Notes: generated by a model not told the origin, from the sequence alone. A DNA stretch of 64,000 nt from Schistosoma haematobium (GCF_000699445.3 NC_067195.1:68134591-68198590); one strand, 5' to 3'. Counted from the stretch's first letter, positions 1 to 14,100 are shown. Numbers and translations: made by a program.

Positions 1-829
1 TGTATTGATCCTTAATCACACTCTTATGTATAAATATGTCAATATCTGTAATAATGTTGAATTTGAAATAATTTAGGTTGTAAGCAGCTGATGAGAACCT
101 AACGAAATAAAATGAATTCATATTATTCTGCACCAATCTTTGTTCTTGCTCTATTTAAGAATTAATTAATTAGTTCCAATCAATTCTTTTATAAACATTC
201 AAATAATTTGTATTGACTGATATTAGTTAATTACACTTTTTCAATGTTACACTAATCATAGTTCAATAAAACATATCGAATAAAATGATAGTTGATTAGT
301 ACTGATACTACTACTACTACTACTACATTGTAAAATGCTGTATCCCTTCATATCACATTATAAACAACTACTAAATCAATATAAGCTATAAAAAGATATG
401 AACGAATTCAACTTATGAATTATCTTGAAGTTATGTAGGAGTAAGTTAGGTATTTTGTTATGGTGACAAATTATCAAAGTAACAAATATATAGATTAAAC
501 AATTGACCTGATACATAAAGAAATTTGATAACTTTTGTAATAAGGAATGTTTTTAAAAAAGAGTTTGTACATCATTAATACGATCTATGATTATTTATAT
601 CGTGTTATGTAATAAAGCTAAATAATGGTAGCTTCAGTTTTATGTATACATATTATTGGATACTATAAATATGACTGCTATTGAATTTGATTTACAGAAA
701 TAATATCATCATTTTAAAGTTTAATTTAGATTAATAGATAAAATAATTATTTAAAACCTCTAAGTTTGTTTCTTAAGAATTGAATTATAGATTAGTTGTC
801 CTTCAAGAAAAAATGTCGTTCCATGTTAT
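1..829. other. AT-rich intergenic DNA, nothing recognised
   Basis: No reading frame of note on either strand and no match to the repeat families seen elsewhere in the window. It holds only a short ACT trinucleotide run at 306-326. Confidence 0.6.
306..326. repeat. Short (ACT)n microsatellite
   Basis: Seven tandem ACT/CTA units can be read directly. Confidence 0.9.
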
Positions 830-1140
830 GAGTACCTGGGAAATAACAACCGCTTCTTATCTCTAACAGCATCCAGGATCATTTTGTTCACGATAAAATC
901 TTCCCCTCACCTAATAATTCTCCTAACCCAATGATAGGACAACAAGCTTCCTTAGCTAGGACACTAGGGTCTCACATCATTGATATATACTACGACTGCG
1001 AAGTGCGCATGCAGAATCCAAGTACGGTCTTTCGTTTGACCTTAATCTGTCAATATAAAAAACCGACGCGATCCACCCTTTGTGTATCTGGAGACCATAC
1101 TAATACTTGGTGTGACCTCGTTGGTGTAAGTATATAAGAT
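830..1140 (+). mobile_element. RTE-type non-LTR retrotransposon, 5' fragment
   Basis: This stretch is clearly similar to the reverse complement of about 9220-9600, the 5' part of the RTE copy at 6370-9690. Shared blocks include one beginning 'catccaggatcat' and another containing 'ttgtgtatctggagacc', which occur in the same order in both. Only the 5' untranslated end is present here; no endonuclease or RT follows. The family assignment rests on the downstream copy. The small open frame inside (931-1137) is not a gene. Confidence 0.7.
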
Positions 1141-2089
1141 TGTTTTAAGTTTTCTGACTTGAAAATTGTTTAGGTAGTACATTTTTCACATGTATTACAG
1201 CAATGAAAGGCATCAACCGGAAACTTTTAATTCTTTTTAAGTTGACATCCTGTTGATGTATGAACGGTGCATTTAAGGTCAATTCCTGCCTCATAATGAA
1301 TTGATTATAACCATTTAGAGAAAATAAAACAGAAGTGTAAAGTAACAAGATAGGTAGGCTTGCTTAGTGGATACAATAGTATAAATGACTAAGCATTTAA
1401 AGTCCCTATAATCTCACCTGTGGAATAAGATACACTTACAGGTACAATAAAATTCAGTGCAGTTTCAGAGAAGTAAGCATCGATGCGGCGAACAAAGGAT
1501 AGTAGTGATTTTATCTCAGGAATAGATTGTGGTAGAATTATTTCAGACTCTGGAAGATTTACTAGTAAAGTAATTCATATCGAGAGATTATTTAGAATGT
1601 ATTTTTTTCACTAATGATAAGAAGTTGCGGTCGCTGTAACTGGGATTTTCTGTACATTTAATTGCGTCACTGTGTGTAAAGGATTGTTTACTAAGTATTT
1701 GGAAGAAAAAGACTAGGTCTAGTCTGACCCACTTCTTCCATAAAGGGCCCAGTTCAAGTTTATTACATCTGGACTTATAATTTAAGGTACAATCAGTTCC
1801 AAGAATACAAAGTGTAAATTGTCTCCCTTTTTACTCGTACACTAAGGATAAACATGCAGTATTGCTGGAGTGGTCGAACACACACTTTATGCAACAAAAT
1901 ACATATCTCGTTATAGAGGTTATGAATTATGTAACCCGTAAGACGTTGGGACTTGGGGATCTGTTTCGAGACCTGTTTTGTGAAGAACAAATTGTAGGAG
2001 TACCTAAGTCCACTAATGTATGTGATTTAAATAACACCTTACCATTTATGGTAAGATCTAAGTTGAGTGATGCATTACTGAAACACATT
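1141..2089. other. Intergenic DNA, nothing recognised
   Basis: Two overlapping short open frames on opposite strands (about 1793-2092) show no recognisable domain, splice context or similarity to the repeats in this window. Confidence 0.5.
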
Positions 2090-2720
2090 TAGCTGTGTTA
2101 TGATCTAGCTGCCACGTTGAGCACTATTGGGCTACCTTGTTGAGTTCGATGCTGATTCAATTTTTTTTATATTGTTAATACACTACTCTAAGATCATCTG
2201 CATATAGAAAGGGCTTACCCACGTCAAAACAATCGCAAATATTATTGGTATAAACTAAAAAGGCAAAGGGATTAAGACTACTGTATATTACACCACTTTT
2301 GACCGAACAGCATTTGACAAGGAAGACTTAAGTTTGACTATTTGGTGTCAGTGGCTGAGGAAAAAGTTGAACCAAGCAAGCAGAAGGTTTTCGACTCCAC
2401 GAGACGCGAGTTCGCCTATAAGAAGCTAGGTGGTAGCAATGTCAAAAGCTTTAGAAATGTGAAAGTACAGCAGTAAGACTAAATATCCTCGCTTATGTTG
2501 AGTAAGGACTAAATTAATGAAGTCAAAGTGGCATGTCCATGTTGAGAACCGATGATAAATTTTCCAGTGAATAAATGGTTGGAGAGTTCTTCACCAACAA
2601 TTTTTCCATACTCCTAGATATAACTCAAGTAATATTTATGGGCCGATAATTGCTCATGTCAGTTTTATCTCAAGATTTGTAACGTGGTATACGGTTTTTC
2701 AATAGAAAGAATAAGTACGT
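2090..2720 (-). pseudogene. Decayed non-LTR reverse transcriptase fragment
   Basis: Read on the minus strand, short in-frame pieces match the order expected of a CR1/jockey-type RT. A piece reading DKTDMSNYRPINI lies near 2650-2690. A piece resembling 'SLNPFAFLVYTNNICD' follows the usual GVxQGS region near 2240-2300. The catalytic YADD is still readable near 2195. Stops and frame changes separate the pieces, so no protein can be made. The exact family cannot be told. Confidence 0.65.
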
Positions 2721-5700
2721 TTATCCAGATAGAGAGAAAATAGCTTTAGAAGAAGTGGGATATTTGGACCACCATATTTGTGCCGAACGATGAAATACTA
2801 TCTACTCCATGACCGCTTGAAACCTTAATGAAGTTTATAGCTATTATAGATATTATTGAGTTACTAGTCACATACATGACTTTTGAAATTGTCATTTAGA
2901 AACCCACTATTGTTCGCAAAAATACCACAGAAAAGGTTTGCAATGGTTTTGAGTCGTTTATAGAAAATCCATTATGCATGGTTGAGTAACATTTTGAGTT
3001 ATTGTAACGTGTTTAATGAGAAGGAGAATTAAGTTTTGTACTTTTGAGCTAGTATTAAATGCTAACAGCTTTTAACCAGTGCTTTTATTGAATTCGGTTA
3101 GAAATTGTTATTTGTGCAACTGCTGTGAAATCGTTTGACCTAAAATAACGATTCTATAGGCGTCTTAATTCTTTACGATATTTAGCTGGTAAAAATAATT
3201 CGTTAGGATTTAAGAGGTACGTAAGAATCTAAACAAGAGTTAGTTATTAGATAGAATGTGTCGATGATATCCACCAGACTATTACTTGAGAAGAATGTAT
3301 TCTAGTCTAAGAATCCTACCAGGGAGTGCAGGAGGTCCTGGTCAACATACCTATAGTCTCTATATAGACAGGATTTTCGTATGGGTTGGCTATGAGAGGG
3401 ACTGACAGGGAGAGAGGTCATTCACATTGTCCGAACTATTAGGGGCTCTGTATATACATCCCAGGAGTAAACTATGATTCAGGGTGTTGACTGATATCAA
3501 AACCGATTCAGATAAACTACTCATAATACTGTCTTCAACTTTATTAGTTGTTAGGGAATCCAAAGCATATGTAAAACAACCAACCCCACGTTTAGTTTCT
3601 CTGTTACAACGATAGAGTCAATAGTTCCGGATATTTAATTCTGAGTCAAACATTGTGAGAAAGCGCCATGTTTCAGTGACAAGTATGTAGAAAGATTTGG
3701 CTGATAAAGCCCAGGTTCTTAATGCCGAAATTTTATTTAGAAGTGAACGTGCATCGATAAGCAATAAGTTTAAAAAGGAAGTATGGAGTGTAAAAATACA
3801 GAGAACGTCTTTATCGGTATTATGTATTTTAGAGGTGACTGGATTGTCGTTTCCCAAGCAACCAATAAAGGCGAAAAAAGGAGACGAAAGCGTAAATAAA
3901 GGGGAAATGTCGCTTTTTCCACCTCACATCGTGTATTTGGGGGATATTTGTCGGCAATCATACGTAACGTACCGCGTTTGAATATGCCGCAACCCGTACT
4001 GGTTTTTTCATAAACGCCGACGAAATAAGGCACCGCTTAATAAAAAAACAAAACTATTGTCATAAGCACAAGTAACAAAATACGGACACAGGGATTTGGC
4101 TGACACGCATATACACTGACTTCGTTTTTTGTTTAGCTAAAGTGTTCCAACATGCTTGGTAGCCATCACAAATAACTAACGTGATGCAGGTGAGTGGCGT
4201 GCTCTCCATTTTTCATGTTCATTATAACTAATTACCTTGTTAGTCCAATACTATTAGTTCGAATAAAGTCAGAGAGAACTCGTAGACGTAGGGCCACTAT
4301 TAACTTGTCAAGTGTCCTTGGCTGCCATAGATCGAATTATAACAGACTCTGGAATAAGATACGTACAGCTTTCATGAAAATACATAACTTGCCTTTGTTT
4401 AGTCAGTTTGCTAATGAAGGCACAGTCAAAGGTAACTAACTTTAGCAGTGGTGTATGTTTAATTGATAGCAGTCGACAGAGAAATTAATTGTAATGAGAA
4501 TCCTTCAACTGTTACACCATTTATTAGCTACAGCAGTCAAAGGATTCTAGATAATAATGGTATGTATATGAAGTGAATACGTTAATATATTTCTTATAGG
4601 ATGTAATGACGTAAATTTATGCTCTCAAAAGTCCGTGAATCGTAAACAGCAGATCAACAATGTATTGATGGAATTAATTACAAGCAGCTTTCTCAGCATC
4701 ACTGATGCTGATCGAATTCTGAATGATTTCCGAGACCTGGTTCCGGAATTACCAAGGAGAATCAGAAGTGTCCTGAGAACATGCACAAGTGTCCGACCAA
4801 AGTTCATCAGCAGTGGGGTTGACTATAATCTCGGATTGAAAACAAATCTGCTTAGACATGTTGAACTTTGGTTGACTACTTTCGATTTTGATACTCATAC
4901 TAATTATTATGGGTGGTTGAACGTATGGGATATGGCTTGAACAAACTGTAGTGTTAGCGGGGACCAGGTATTTCTGAAGGCTAAATAACTCTTTACTTTG
5001 ATAGGGTAGACTTATCTGCTGAAATGAACTTGGCGGATAGTGAGAATAGGCACCCAACTGTTGGGGTTGAGTTAATGGTGTGTAACCTAGCAGTTCATTT
5101 TGTCTATCGAGAAAAGTTCTTTCTTGCAAATACAGTATATACAGTATGAAGTGTATTCTTGATGGACACTCATATGAATCGTTGACGGTAATCAGACGAC
5201 AAAAAGTTGCGATACTCACAGTAGTAGATGACGCTTATCACTAGTAAGAACCAAAAATCATACTAAATTTGTCTATGAATATCTGTCCTATTATTTAAAG
5301 AATTAATTGAAGCTAAAAAACAAAGCTGATCATTCAATTATAGTTGTGCATTTTCATGCATTCATTGTATTATTCGCGTTATTACATTTAAAATTATGAA
5401 TAAACTAAATGTCATAATTTACTAAATTATGTATGTACCATCTCATGATATTATTTTCTGTCTTAATTTGACAGATTTTGTTATGTTTCAACTTAATAAA
5501 CTAATAGTTGAACGAAGCGTTTTTCATACAAATACTTTTACGGTGTGCGTGTTATGTTTCAGATATTAAAGTACATTGGAAAAACCAGTAATAGACAATA
5601 ATGATTGTAATATTTTGTAGCTAATAATATTTATCAAACTGTGACAATGGCTCATGTTAAATAATGAATATTATAAATAATATGAACAGTCTTACATACT

Positions 5701-6369
5701 GCTTGATGAAATTACTAATAACTCCAGACTTCAAGTTATAAATTACTGATCTTCTGCACTTTCATTGTAGTATTTGTGTGCAGTTAGCACTCCATGCTAT
5801 TGGAAAACATTGGGTTTAATTAATTCCCAAAAAATGAAACAGACTACAACAGCAATGGATTGAGGTACTGGGTAATATTTTACTGATTTCTAATAGTGAT
5901 CTGCAGTAGATGCTACGTTGATCAAAGTGGGAAGACAATGAAGAATATCCAGCACACCATATCCGAACCAATTGTCAAGTTATAAGTTTTGTGGTATATA
6001 AACAAATTAGTGGTGAGTTTATGGAGGTTATGAGTTTCGTTATACAGTTTATATTTGCAGTTGTCTACTTGTAATTATAAAGTTTCTCGCTTGTATTTTA
6101 CATATGTTAACCAGTAAAAACAACTAAATCAGTTCTCATTTTTCACCTTCAACTCTAAAGCCAAATCACTTCTGTCAGTAATGTTACTTACCACAGGCAC
6201 ATCGTTTGTCAAATCGGAGCACTACTGTCAGTTGTGTTCAGTTAATATGATTTTAAATGCAACAAATTAGTATCAGATGAGATCTAGGGGAATCATAACA
6301 CGGTGTGTTAACACTCAAGCTGCATGTCTACAGCTAATGGATAGATTTTTCAAATAGTTAAGTCGGGCA
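2721..6369. other. Long intergenic stretch, no supported gene
   Basis: I see no reliable gene, RNA or repeat here. The longest open frame is on the minus strand at 4749-5219 (156 codons). Its middle is rich in Gln, Pro, Ser and Tyr and could be a piece of a real disordered protein, but its overlap with another frame at 4635-4940 and the lack of any recognisable domain keep it uncertain. Confidence 0.5.
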
Positions 6370-9300
6370 TTTTACATTGGTCTGTCGCAACGTAGAATCT
6401 GCTACACATGCGTGTTGGTTATAGTGGCACCACTCCATCTGAAAAGCGGTATGAAATTGTCAGAGCGAATCCCAGAATGGTAGAAGTAAGAACAGTAATA
6501 ATTGTAACAGAAAAAAGTAGAGATTGAAGATATGACTCAAGAAAATAGGAATTAGTGAAATAAAATCATAAAGAATTAGGAAGCTAAGAATGTGAGGGAA
6601 GTCAAAGAATGAATGCACTTTCAACATTGCAAATGATTATGATTTATGTCATACAATCCTCAACCACTGGTTATGATAATCACGCGGACCACAACCGGGT
6701 AGTTTACGTCAGTGTACATGTCTCAGTCCTATTGTCAGTGACTTGATGGACCGATGTTATATGTTGTTTTGGTTGCCCTTAGTTTTCTTCCAACCTACTC
6801 CTACACCGGACGAAATCGCCAGTTGAGAAATACGGTTAGGGATACTTAACGAATCCCACCCACAAATGGAAACTCACTATCTTATCAGTCGATTTGCCAT
6901 TCCTACGTAGTACGCTATTTCTAAGCCAGGCATTGCTTACATGGTGGTCCCAAAATACACGAACAATGCTTCAAATACACCTATAGATCAAATACTAGTA
7001 ATTTATGAATATCCTTTATTCCTAATGGCCGTGATTAACCCCCATAAGATAGGACGGAGCTAACTGGTGAGCAGTAAACTCGCCTTTTGGTTGAAAGACA
7101 AATATCTCTCCTATACCATATGTTGCAAGTTGGCAAAAGCCAATCTAGCCTTCTGAGTCTGTGACGAGATTTCATTAGCCACCAGAGCGTCAGTACTGTG
7201 AGACTCCTAAGATAAGTGAAGCGTTCAACTACTTCCCTCCCTATCATTAATTCAGGTACTAACAAAAGCTAATCCTGAAGCAGCATTTTGTATTTGAAGG
7301 GATATAATTGCATCCTAAACATGCTTCCATTGTTTCTTAAGGCGGTCAGAAGACTGTATTTTGTCAGCGTCTTTACCAAATAGAACTATATCATCAAAAA
7401 TTGAATCACACAATGAAAGTGTTGTCTTTATAACCATGTCTATGACAAAGGTAAACAAGAATGGGGAAGGTGGGCAGCCCTAATGAACATCACTTGAATT
7501 AACAAATTCCGATGAAAGTTCACCATAAGCTCTGACTCGACTAGTAGTGATAGAGTAGAAAGCTTGCACAAGATTAATGTACTACCTTGGTACGTCTTCC
7601 AATGATAGACACCACTACGGAAGCTTACGATTAATAGGGTCGAACGCCGCCTTAAGGTCAAGGGATACAACTATTGTTGGATGTCGAAAAACATGTCTAT
7701 GTTTCAGAACCTGACCAAGGGTGAGCGTTAGATCTATGTATCAACGTTCAGATTTGAAACCAAAGTAGTTCTTTTTATTTGCTCTTCATGAGCTCTAGTT
7801 ATATTTCAAAGTCTTATTGAGGCTAATATTTTAGACACTATACCAGTTAAACTGATTCCTCTATGATTGTAAAACGAGGATTTTTGTCCTTTCTTATGGC
7901 CAGGGGCGACCAGAGATCGAGACCAGTCAGATGAGATAATGTCCGATTCCCAGATTTTAGCTAAGCTTACAGTTAGTCTAACTGCTCAAACTGAACTACC
8001 ATCCCTAAAATTCTCAGAGTTAGTTCACCAGGCCCTGTTGCTCTCCCTAGCTTTAGATTGCTTATAACCTTCCAACTTTGCTGAGAGTTGGAGGACTTAC
8101 ATCAATTTACCATTCAGTTTACTTGGAGGTTGTTGAAAACTGAAAGCCAGTTAAACTGTTCCCTAGTGTTCTGACCATCGGTCCAATCTTCTGGACTGAA
8201 AGTGAATAATAGTCCCACCTTTTTCCGAGACGGTTTCACTAACAACCGGATTTCCAATACCTGTTTTCCTGATAAGTCTGAACAATTATCTAGTGTTACC
8301 AATTGCCGCTGCCTCTTTCATCGCCACTGCTTTCGTTACCCACTATTGCTCACGATAATTGCGTAGGCTTTTTACCAGCTAACCTTCAGGCTGCCTCGAC
8401 TCCTCATTGTGTTCAGAACCAGGCGGGATGCGTTTCTGGGCATCTAGCAGATCAGTAAACGTCGTTGACGTCTCTTAACTTCTTGATTTAAATACTACTG
8501 ATTTCCACGGATTTATGGATATCATCTCCACTTTCATGGTTGGCTAACTCCATCTCTGGTTGCTCATGAAGCATATTCCTGACTTTTCTTATCACAAAGT
8601 TAAACTTAAAGAGGTTTCTAGCTGTTTTTTCTACGTACTGAGACCTAGATGAACACGTGCTCGTACCACAGCATGATCTGAGTTCTAAACATGTGCTCCG
8701 AAACGAGTGGCAATCTTCTCTCTAGCCTCTTCAACGATGGGTGATGAAAATCGGGTCTATTTTGATTCCACCGTTGAATCGAGTGTGGGAGTCGCCATGT
8801 CAAATGATGTTTTTCCTTATTGATGCTTGTTAGAAACAGATGATTATTTGAGCATAGTTGCAGATTCTATTTGTTGAGCCACGAAATCGCAAGAACCTCC
8901 TTTGTGCCTTTCGGTGTGGTTTAGTCTACCTATGTAGGGATTAAAATCAACCACAACCACTACATCACCACAGCAGTTAGCTTTTTGAAGCGGGTTAGAA
9001 AACGTCCTATAAAGTTCGTCTTTGACTTCATCCGGGTTCTAACCAGTGATAGCGCAAGCAGTAACAACGAAGAGGAAAAGCTGTGTCCCTAACTTTTCGA
9101 GTTCTTTTCGTCTCGTTTAGTCGAACAGCACTTAAGCGACTGTCTATCGTAATACAGTCTAGGAGAGCCTGTCCTACCTTTAAAATTAATGTTTTACACA
9201 CAACAATAAGGTCACACGAAGTATTAGTGGGGTCTCCAGATACACAAAGGGCGGATCAGGTCGGTTCTTTATATTTACAGGCCGAGGTTAAATGAGAGAC

Positions 9301-9690
9301 TAATTGGATCCTGTATGTGCAATTTGGAGTCGCAGCATATATTGATGGTGAGAGATCCTAGTGTACTAAGGAAGCCTACTGTCTTATCTGATACAGGGTT
9401 CGGATATCAAACGCTCCAACACAGAGATCAAGAATAATGTTTCGTGAATTGAATCATTAAAATTGGTGGCACAAGGTGATAAATATTTGTAAGAAGGGTT
9501 AGTCATGTGGATAGGATAATTGTTAAGAGCTGAGGGAGAAATTTTATCGTGAACAAGATGATCTCTGATGCCGCTAGGGGTAAGAGGGGAGTTCTGACTT
9601 CCCAGTCGACCACAACGTGGAAAGATATCTCTTTTTGAAGAAAGTGAAAAGAGAAGTGGTTTAGCAGTGACATCGGATACCAAGAGACAA
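6370..9690 (-). mobile_element. Decayed RTE-type (SR2/Perere-like) non-LTR retrotransposon, nearly full length
   Basis: The element reads right to left. The 5' region is near 9690-9220 (similar to 830-1140). Decayed endonuclease and linker sequence lies at about 9100-8100. RT follows at about 7700-7400, with pieces like 'LDLKAAFDPINRK' and 'TSRVRAYGELSSEF'. The C-terminal RTE segment is at 7265-7035, where a DEISSR-like piece precedes 'RLAFANL' and 'RRDIRLS'. The last coding piece lies near 6800-6640 and resembles the 'GWKK...' to 'LxGWGPRDYRN' end seen in other copies. The 3' end near 6370-6400 resembles the 3' ends at 28187, 40841 and 43084. Numerous stops and shifts make it non-functional. 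RTE elements normally encode one endonuclease-RT protein; this is an old copy of one. Confidence 0.75.
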
Positions 9691-11168
9691 CTGTTTGAGA
9701 GCGGTCACAAATACGGCCTTTTCGTAGGAATTTATTGATGTGTTAGCTTCGCATTTTAAAAGATGTTACTACCTGAAACGGGAATCCGTGGAGTAAGGTG
9801 AAATGTGAAATCTTTTGGGTCGACCTTTTCTAACTATTTTTTCTGTTGTAAGTGCTATATCTAGAGCTTACATTCTTGATATGCTGCGTATAACTTGAGC
9901 ACTTGAAAGCTAGAACCCTTCCATGTCGCAAATGAGACAAGTGAAAGGAATATTATTCCAGACCGTCAAATTATGGTACAAAAACTTTCAGATATTTATA
10001 GTTTTTAACAAAAAAGAAATCATCATTATAGCTATTCAATCCGCACACAGGGGGTTATTAGCATTGTCCAATCGGGAAGCTACACGCAGAGATTCTAGAA
10101 TATTCTCCCGAAAGGTGATTGGATGGAATATCTTCGGCTCTTTCTGAGCTTCTTACAGCTTCCTCGAGTTCGCCCGTGGATCGTTCTCATCGTAAGAAGG
10201 CAGCATTACTAGAAATGCTAGTTGTTCGTAGGAAACACCTTACTGTTGTCACACTCTTCTACAACCAACAGTACGAATTTCCTCTCGGACCTGCCTGGCA
10301 TGGTATTACCTAAAGAGACATGTGTTCCAGCCAATACAACTATGTTGAGTCATTACGACAGGCAAGCTCAACCACCACTTCAAGGTAGCAGTTATGGTAA
10401 AGGCCAGAATAACCCCATATCTATTAGCAATTTCAAGGACGTAAAATAACGAAGAAGCAAGAACACTACTTACCTACAATGTTATAGAAGTTATTTTTTT
10501 TATCATTACTATAATTCTTTCGAAACGTCAAAAAGTGAGTCTTTGATAAAGATAAAACAACAATAAAACTAAATAAAAATTCGTTAGTACTGAAAATACG
10601 TGATAAAACGTGAAAATTTATTCAAGCAATCTGTGAGTGTTTTCATTGACAAGTAAACATGAATAAAAAACAAGTAGATGATCGAAGTGGATCAAACATA
10701 AATAAATTTGATTTTCAGAACTCAGAAATATATATATATATATATATATAACATCGTAGAGATTTGTGTAAACGGAATGCAGGACACATATCAAATATCT
10801 TAAAACCATGGTGAAAAATATGTACGGAGATAAAAAAAAAGGTTATTAGGTAAACATTTGTGACAGAAAAAAATTAGAAAAGAAAAACATGGATCACAGT
10901 TACTTTGTTAGACAATAGACAATAAGTAACGTACACTCCACTTGATCAATTCTGCCTCTCTCCCATACAGTCACAGACATATAAATATTCCAAGCAAACA
11001 GAGATACAGTGGGTAGGTATAAAGAGATTGGATAAACATAAATTGATATGAATAGGAAACACACTATTCAAAATGTATATTTTTGTTACCATCAGTTTTG
11101 ATTTTCACTCTTACATACGCATCATACACACACATGTACGGACGCTCTTTCCATATTTTTTTTGTTTT
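9691..11168. other. Region 3' of ITFG1 with a possible broken coding fragment
   Basis: Between 10119 and 10449 on the plus strand, two overlapping frames give a Ser/Thr-rich piece and a second piece containing VPANTTMLSHYDRQAQPP. The same kind of phrase (VPANTT then VQPP) occurs on the minus strand at about 4960-4880, so both may be relics of one repeated coding sequence. The function is unknown. The rest is AT-rich with a (TA)n run at 10727-10750. An AATAAA on the minus strand (10617-10622) lies about 550 nt beyond the ITFG1 stop and is a possible but distant poly(A) signal. Confidence 0.35.
10727..10750. repeat. (TA)n microsatellite
   Basis: About 12 TA units can be read directly. Confidence 0.9.
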
Positions 11169-14100
11169 TCACATTGCATCAAAATGAAAACGTTGAGATT
11201 CTTTTTGTTTTTCTAAACGATCTTCACGAAATTCAAACCATTGAAGAATACCAATAATAATTATGAGTAGGATACAAATACATAGTAGTGTTATAGCTAT
11301 ATATAGTACTTTCATATTATATAATGGTTGGAGAAACAATTTCATAGTCCATCTAAAAATATAGCAGTAGAAAAAAAAGGATAAAATAAAAATCATATAA
11401 GTATGTGCATAAATATTTTAATTAACACAACTGTGTTACATAGAGAAGTGTTAGGTAGATACCAGGGAAAGAGACTAGTAAAATTAAGGGAAACAATTCT
11501 CAAAGGAGTTACAGTTTGTATCTCTTTTTCTAAACGAATTTATCAAATAATTGGTTAATGAAATCTTCATATTATTCTAATTGTGAGCTTTCGTTAGACG
11601 TGTTAAACGTTGTGATAGTGTAGTAAATGCTACTTACGCTGACAGATATAAGTAGTAGTAGAAATCAGAAGTGGAATACCAGAGAATAGAAGACTGAATT
11701 GAAGAGAACAGGCAAGGAGACAAATAAAAATGTTAATAACAACAAAATTGAAGGAATCGTGATGCATGTGAAAAATAAATGAAGGAAGATGTGAAAACAA
11801 TGTAATTAATGTATAATTTTCATATTTTACTAAGCCACTGTGTAATATTGCATTAAATAGATAAATTGGTTTACTCCACATGACTTTTCGTTCACTAAAA
11901 TAGCACCCATTCGTCAATAAATTATAGTTATCAGAAGGGTTTTTTGCGGATATTAGAGTAATTTCAACCATTGAAATTATTGTTAATTAACTAAACATGT
12001 GTTAGTCAATTTCCTGTTACAAAAGTCCTATATATGTCGTACAGTTGTGTATGACTATTGAGATTTATCGTTTGTTGTGACCTTACATTTTATCCATATA
12101 TTCAAAATGTATTTTTTCATTCTAAATAACAATTTAAGGTAGCTGATCGTTTTTTCTGGTACTCTGATTAAGTGTAATGAATAAGGGGAGGGGTGAATTT
12201 CTTGGGGTGCTATTGATTGTTAGCGTATATATAGATAATGGTGTGAATGAGGTTTGCGGTATTTGCTTAGAGGAAGATCCACAACAGAAAGTAATATTAA
12301 TTCTATATTGGCCAGCGAATTATTTGAAACCAATAGAGGGGGATGGATGGAGAGATGTACTTAGTTTAGAACAGCTTAACAGTGTAATTTATCATGTTTC
12401 GTGGTAGGAACGGTATTCTTCTTTCTCTAATCACTGAGTCATAATCCCACATAGTTTAATAGTTTCAACCCCAAAAGTTTTCAACACAGACGAAAAAACG
12501 TCCATTACTTCATAACTTTTAGTGGTTCTGTATATAGTATCAGCTGGCGATGAGAAGAGACTTTAATTATGTACTAGATTTGAGCAAAAACTCATTATGA
12601 AACGACAGTATGAATATTATGGGATATATATGACCAGTTTGGGAAACAATTGAGGATAATCATTGCACGGAATTAACCTGTATAAAAGTTACTAACTATA
12701 GGATAATGCTCATATTATTTTTAACTTGAATCATGTTACTTTAAAAACTATCATTCGGTAATACAATTTACTTTCTAAGCGACAAAAGGAATAAAAAGAC
12801 TTTCTTGATGATTAAACGGCAAAATAAATGTGTTTACAGTAAAACCTTCACGGAAGGCGGCTTGCTTGAATATCTGGGCTACCTGTTCCTGCCATCTATA
12901 TATTTCTATAAGTTATCTGTTTCCTCGTTTGTCTTAACAGGTCACTATGTCAACTGACTGAATAACCTGTTCAGGTGCGTTTGTGAAAAGCTTACAACCT
13001 TCCACTGTACAAGTTACAAAAACGTACAATCAGAGACATCGTGATGGCTGGCAATATACATTGAAAAGAATGAATACTATTCAGATGTCAACTACTAATA
13101 TCTAACTGGCGATCACTCAATATTTATCGTTAATATCGATCAAGAAATAAAAAACGGAAACTCGTTGAGGTACTTTGTGCTGAGAATTCTATATTGTACC
13201 AAAAATATAATATTGAATAAAGCTAACAATAAATAAATAAATAACCAGCTAGGGAGTGTTCATATTTATGTCCCTATTATTAGAAAAAATAATTAACCAA
13301 TATCTTTCTTCATACAAATCTGACGACTTTTGTAGTCTTGAGGTTATCGATGAGTACTGAACTCTACCAAGAAACATACTTGTCAAAGGTGAATATATAA
13401 CCACATTTACTGACCAAGAAAATAAAACTCGAAGCTCTTAAAGAGTCAATAACTTCTGTGCCAAAAAATATGCTCTAGATGAACATCAATTTCAAGGGTG
13501 AAATGGCTGTAAACATCTTAGAATAGAGAATCTCAAACTCATTCGAAAGAAATTCATTCGCACAAAGTTTCTAACCGATCTAACCTCATCAAGAGCTTAA
13601 AGGACAAGCTATCACATCTAATCATATAAATGTATATTTATCAAATAACTTTTACCTTGGAATGTAAATATATTGGTAATTTAATATGCGTTCTATCCAA
13701 GATGGTAAAAGAAAATAACTCATCATGGTTGCAAAACAGATGGCAATAAGTTCATAAGAAGCTCAAAAGTTGGTCACCTTGTAAATATTGATCGTTCGAT
13801 CAAAACAGACTTGTCTAAGTCATATACACAGTGAACAGAAAGCTATCAACGGCAATAAACATTCCTTATCATTTCCATTGTTAAAGCTTCTGCAACAAAC
13901 ACATTTAGGGAAACTAGGCCTATACACACAAAAAAGGAACTAACTGAATCTATTCTACAATAATTGTAACCTTTCGTTTCCTAAGGTCATCACCCTTACT
14001 CCCTCTCTCCTAATTCTCTTGATCTTTTCACAACTACCGTCATTAACTGACTTTCTTTTTTAATGTTTTTCTGCCTCTCTGGTTAAATTGAACTTCCATT

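Noticed and set aside
4635..4940. 101-codon plus-strand frame as a gene
   Set aside because: It overlaps a longer frame on the other strand and shows no domain or splice context; chance cannot be excluded for either.
11630..11971. 113-codon minus-strand frame in ITFG1 intron 10
   Set aside because: AT-driven hydrophobic sequence; no splice sites or phase that would fit ITFG1, whose exons 10 and 11 join without it.
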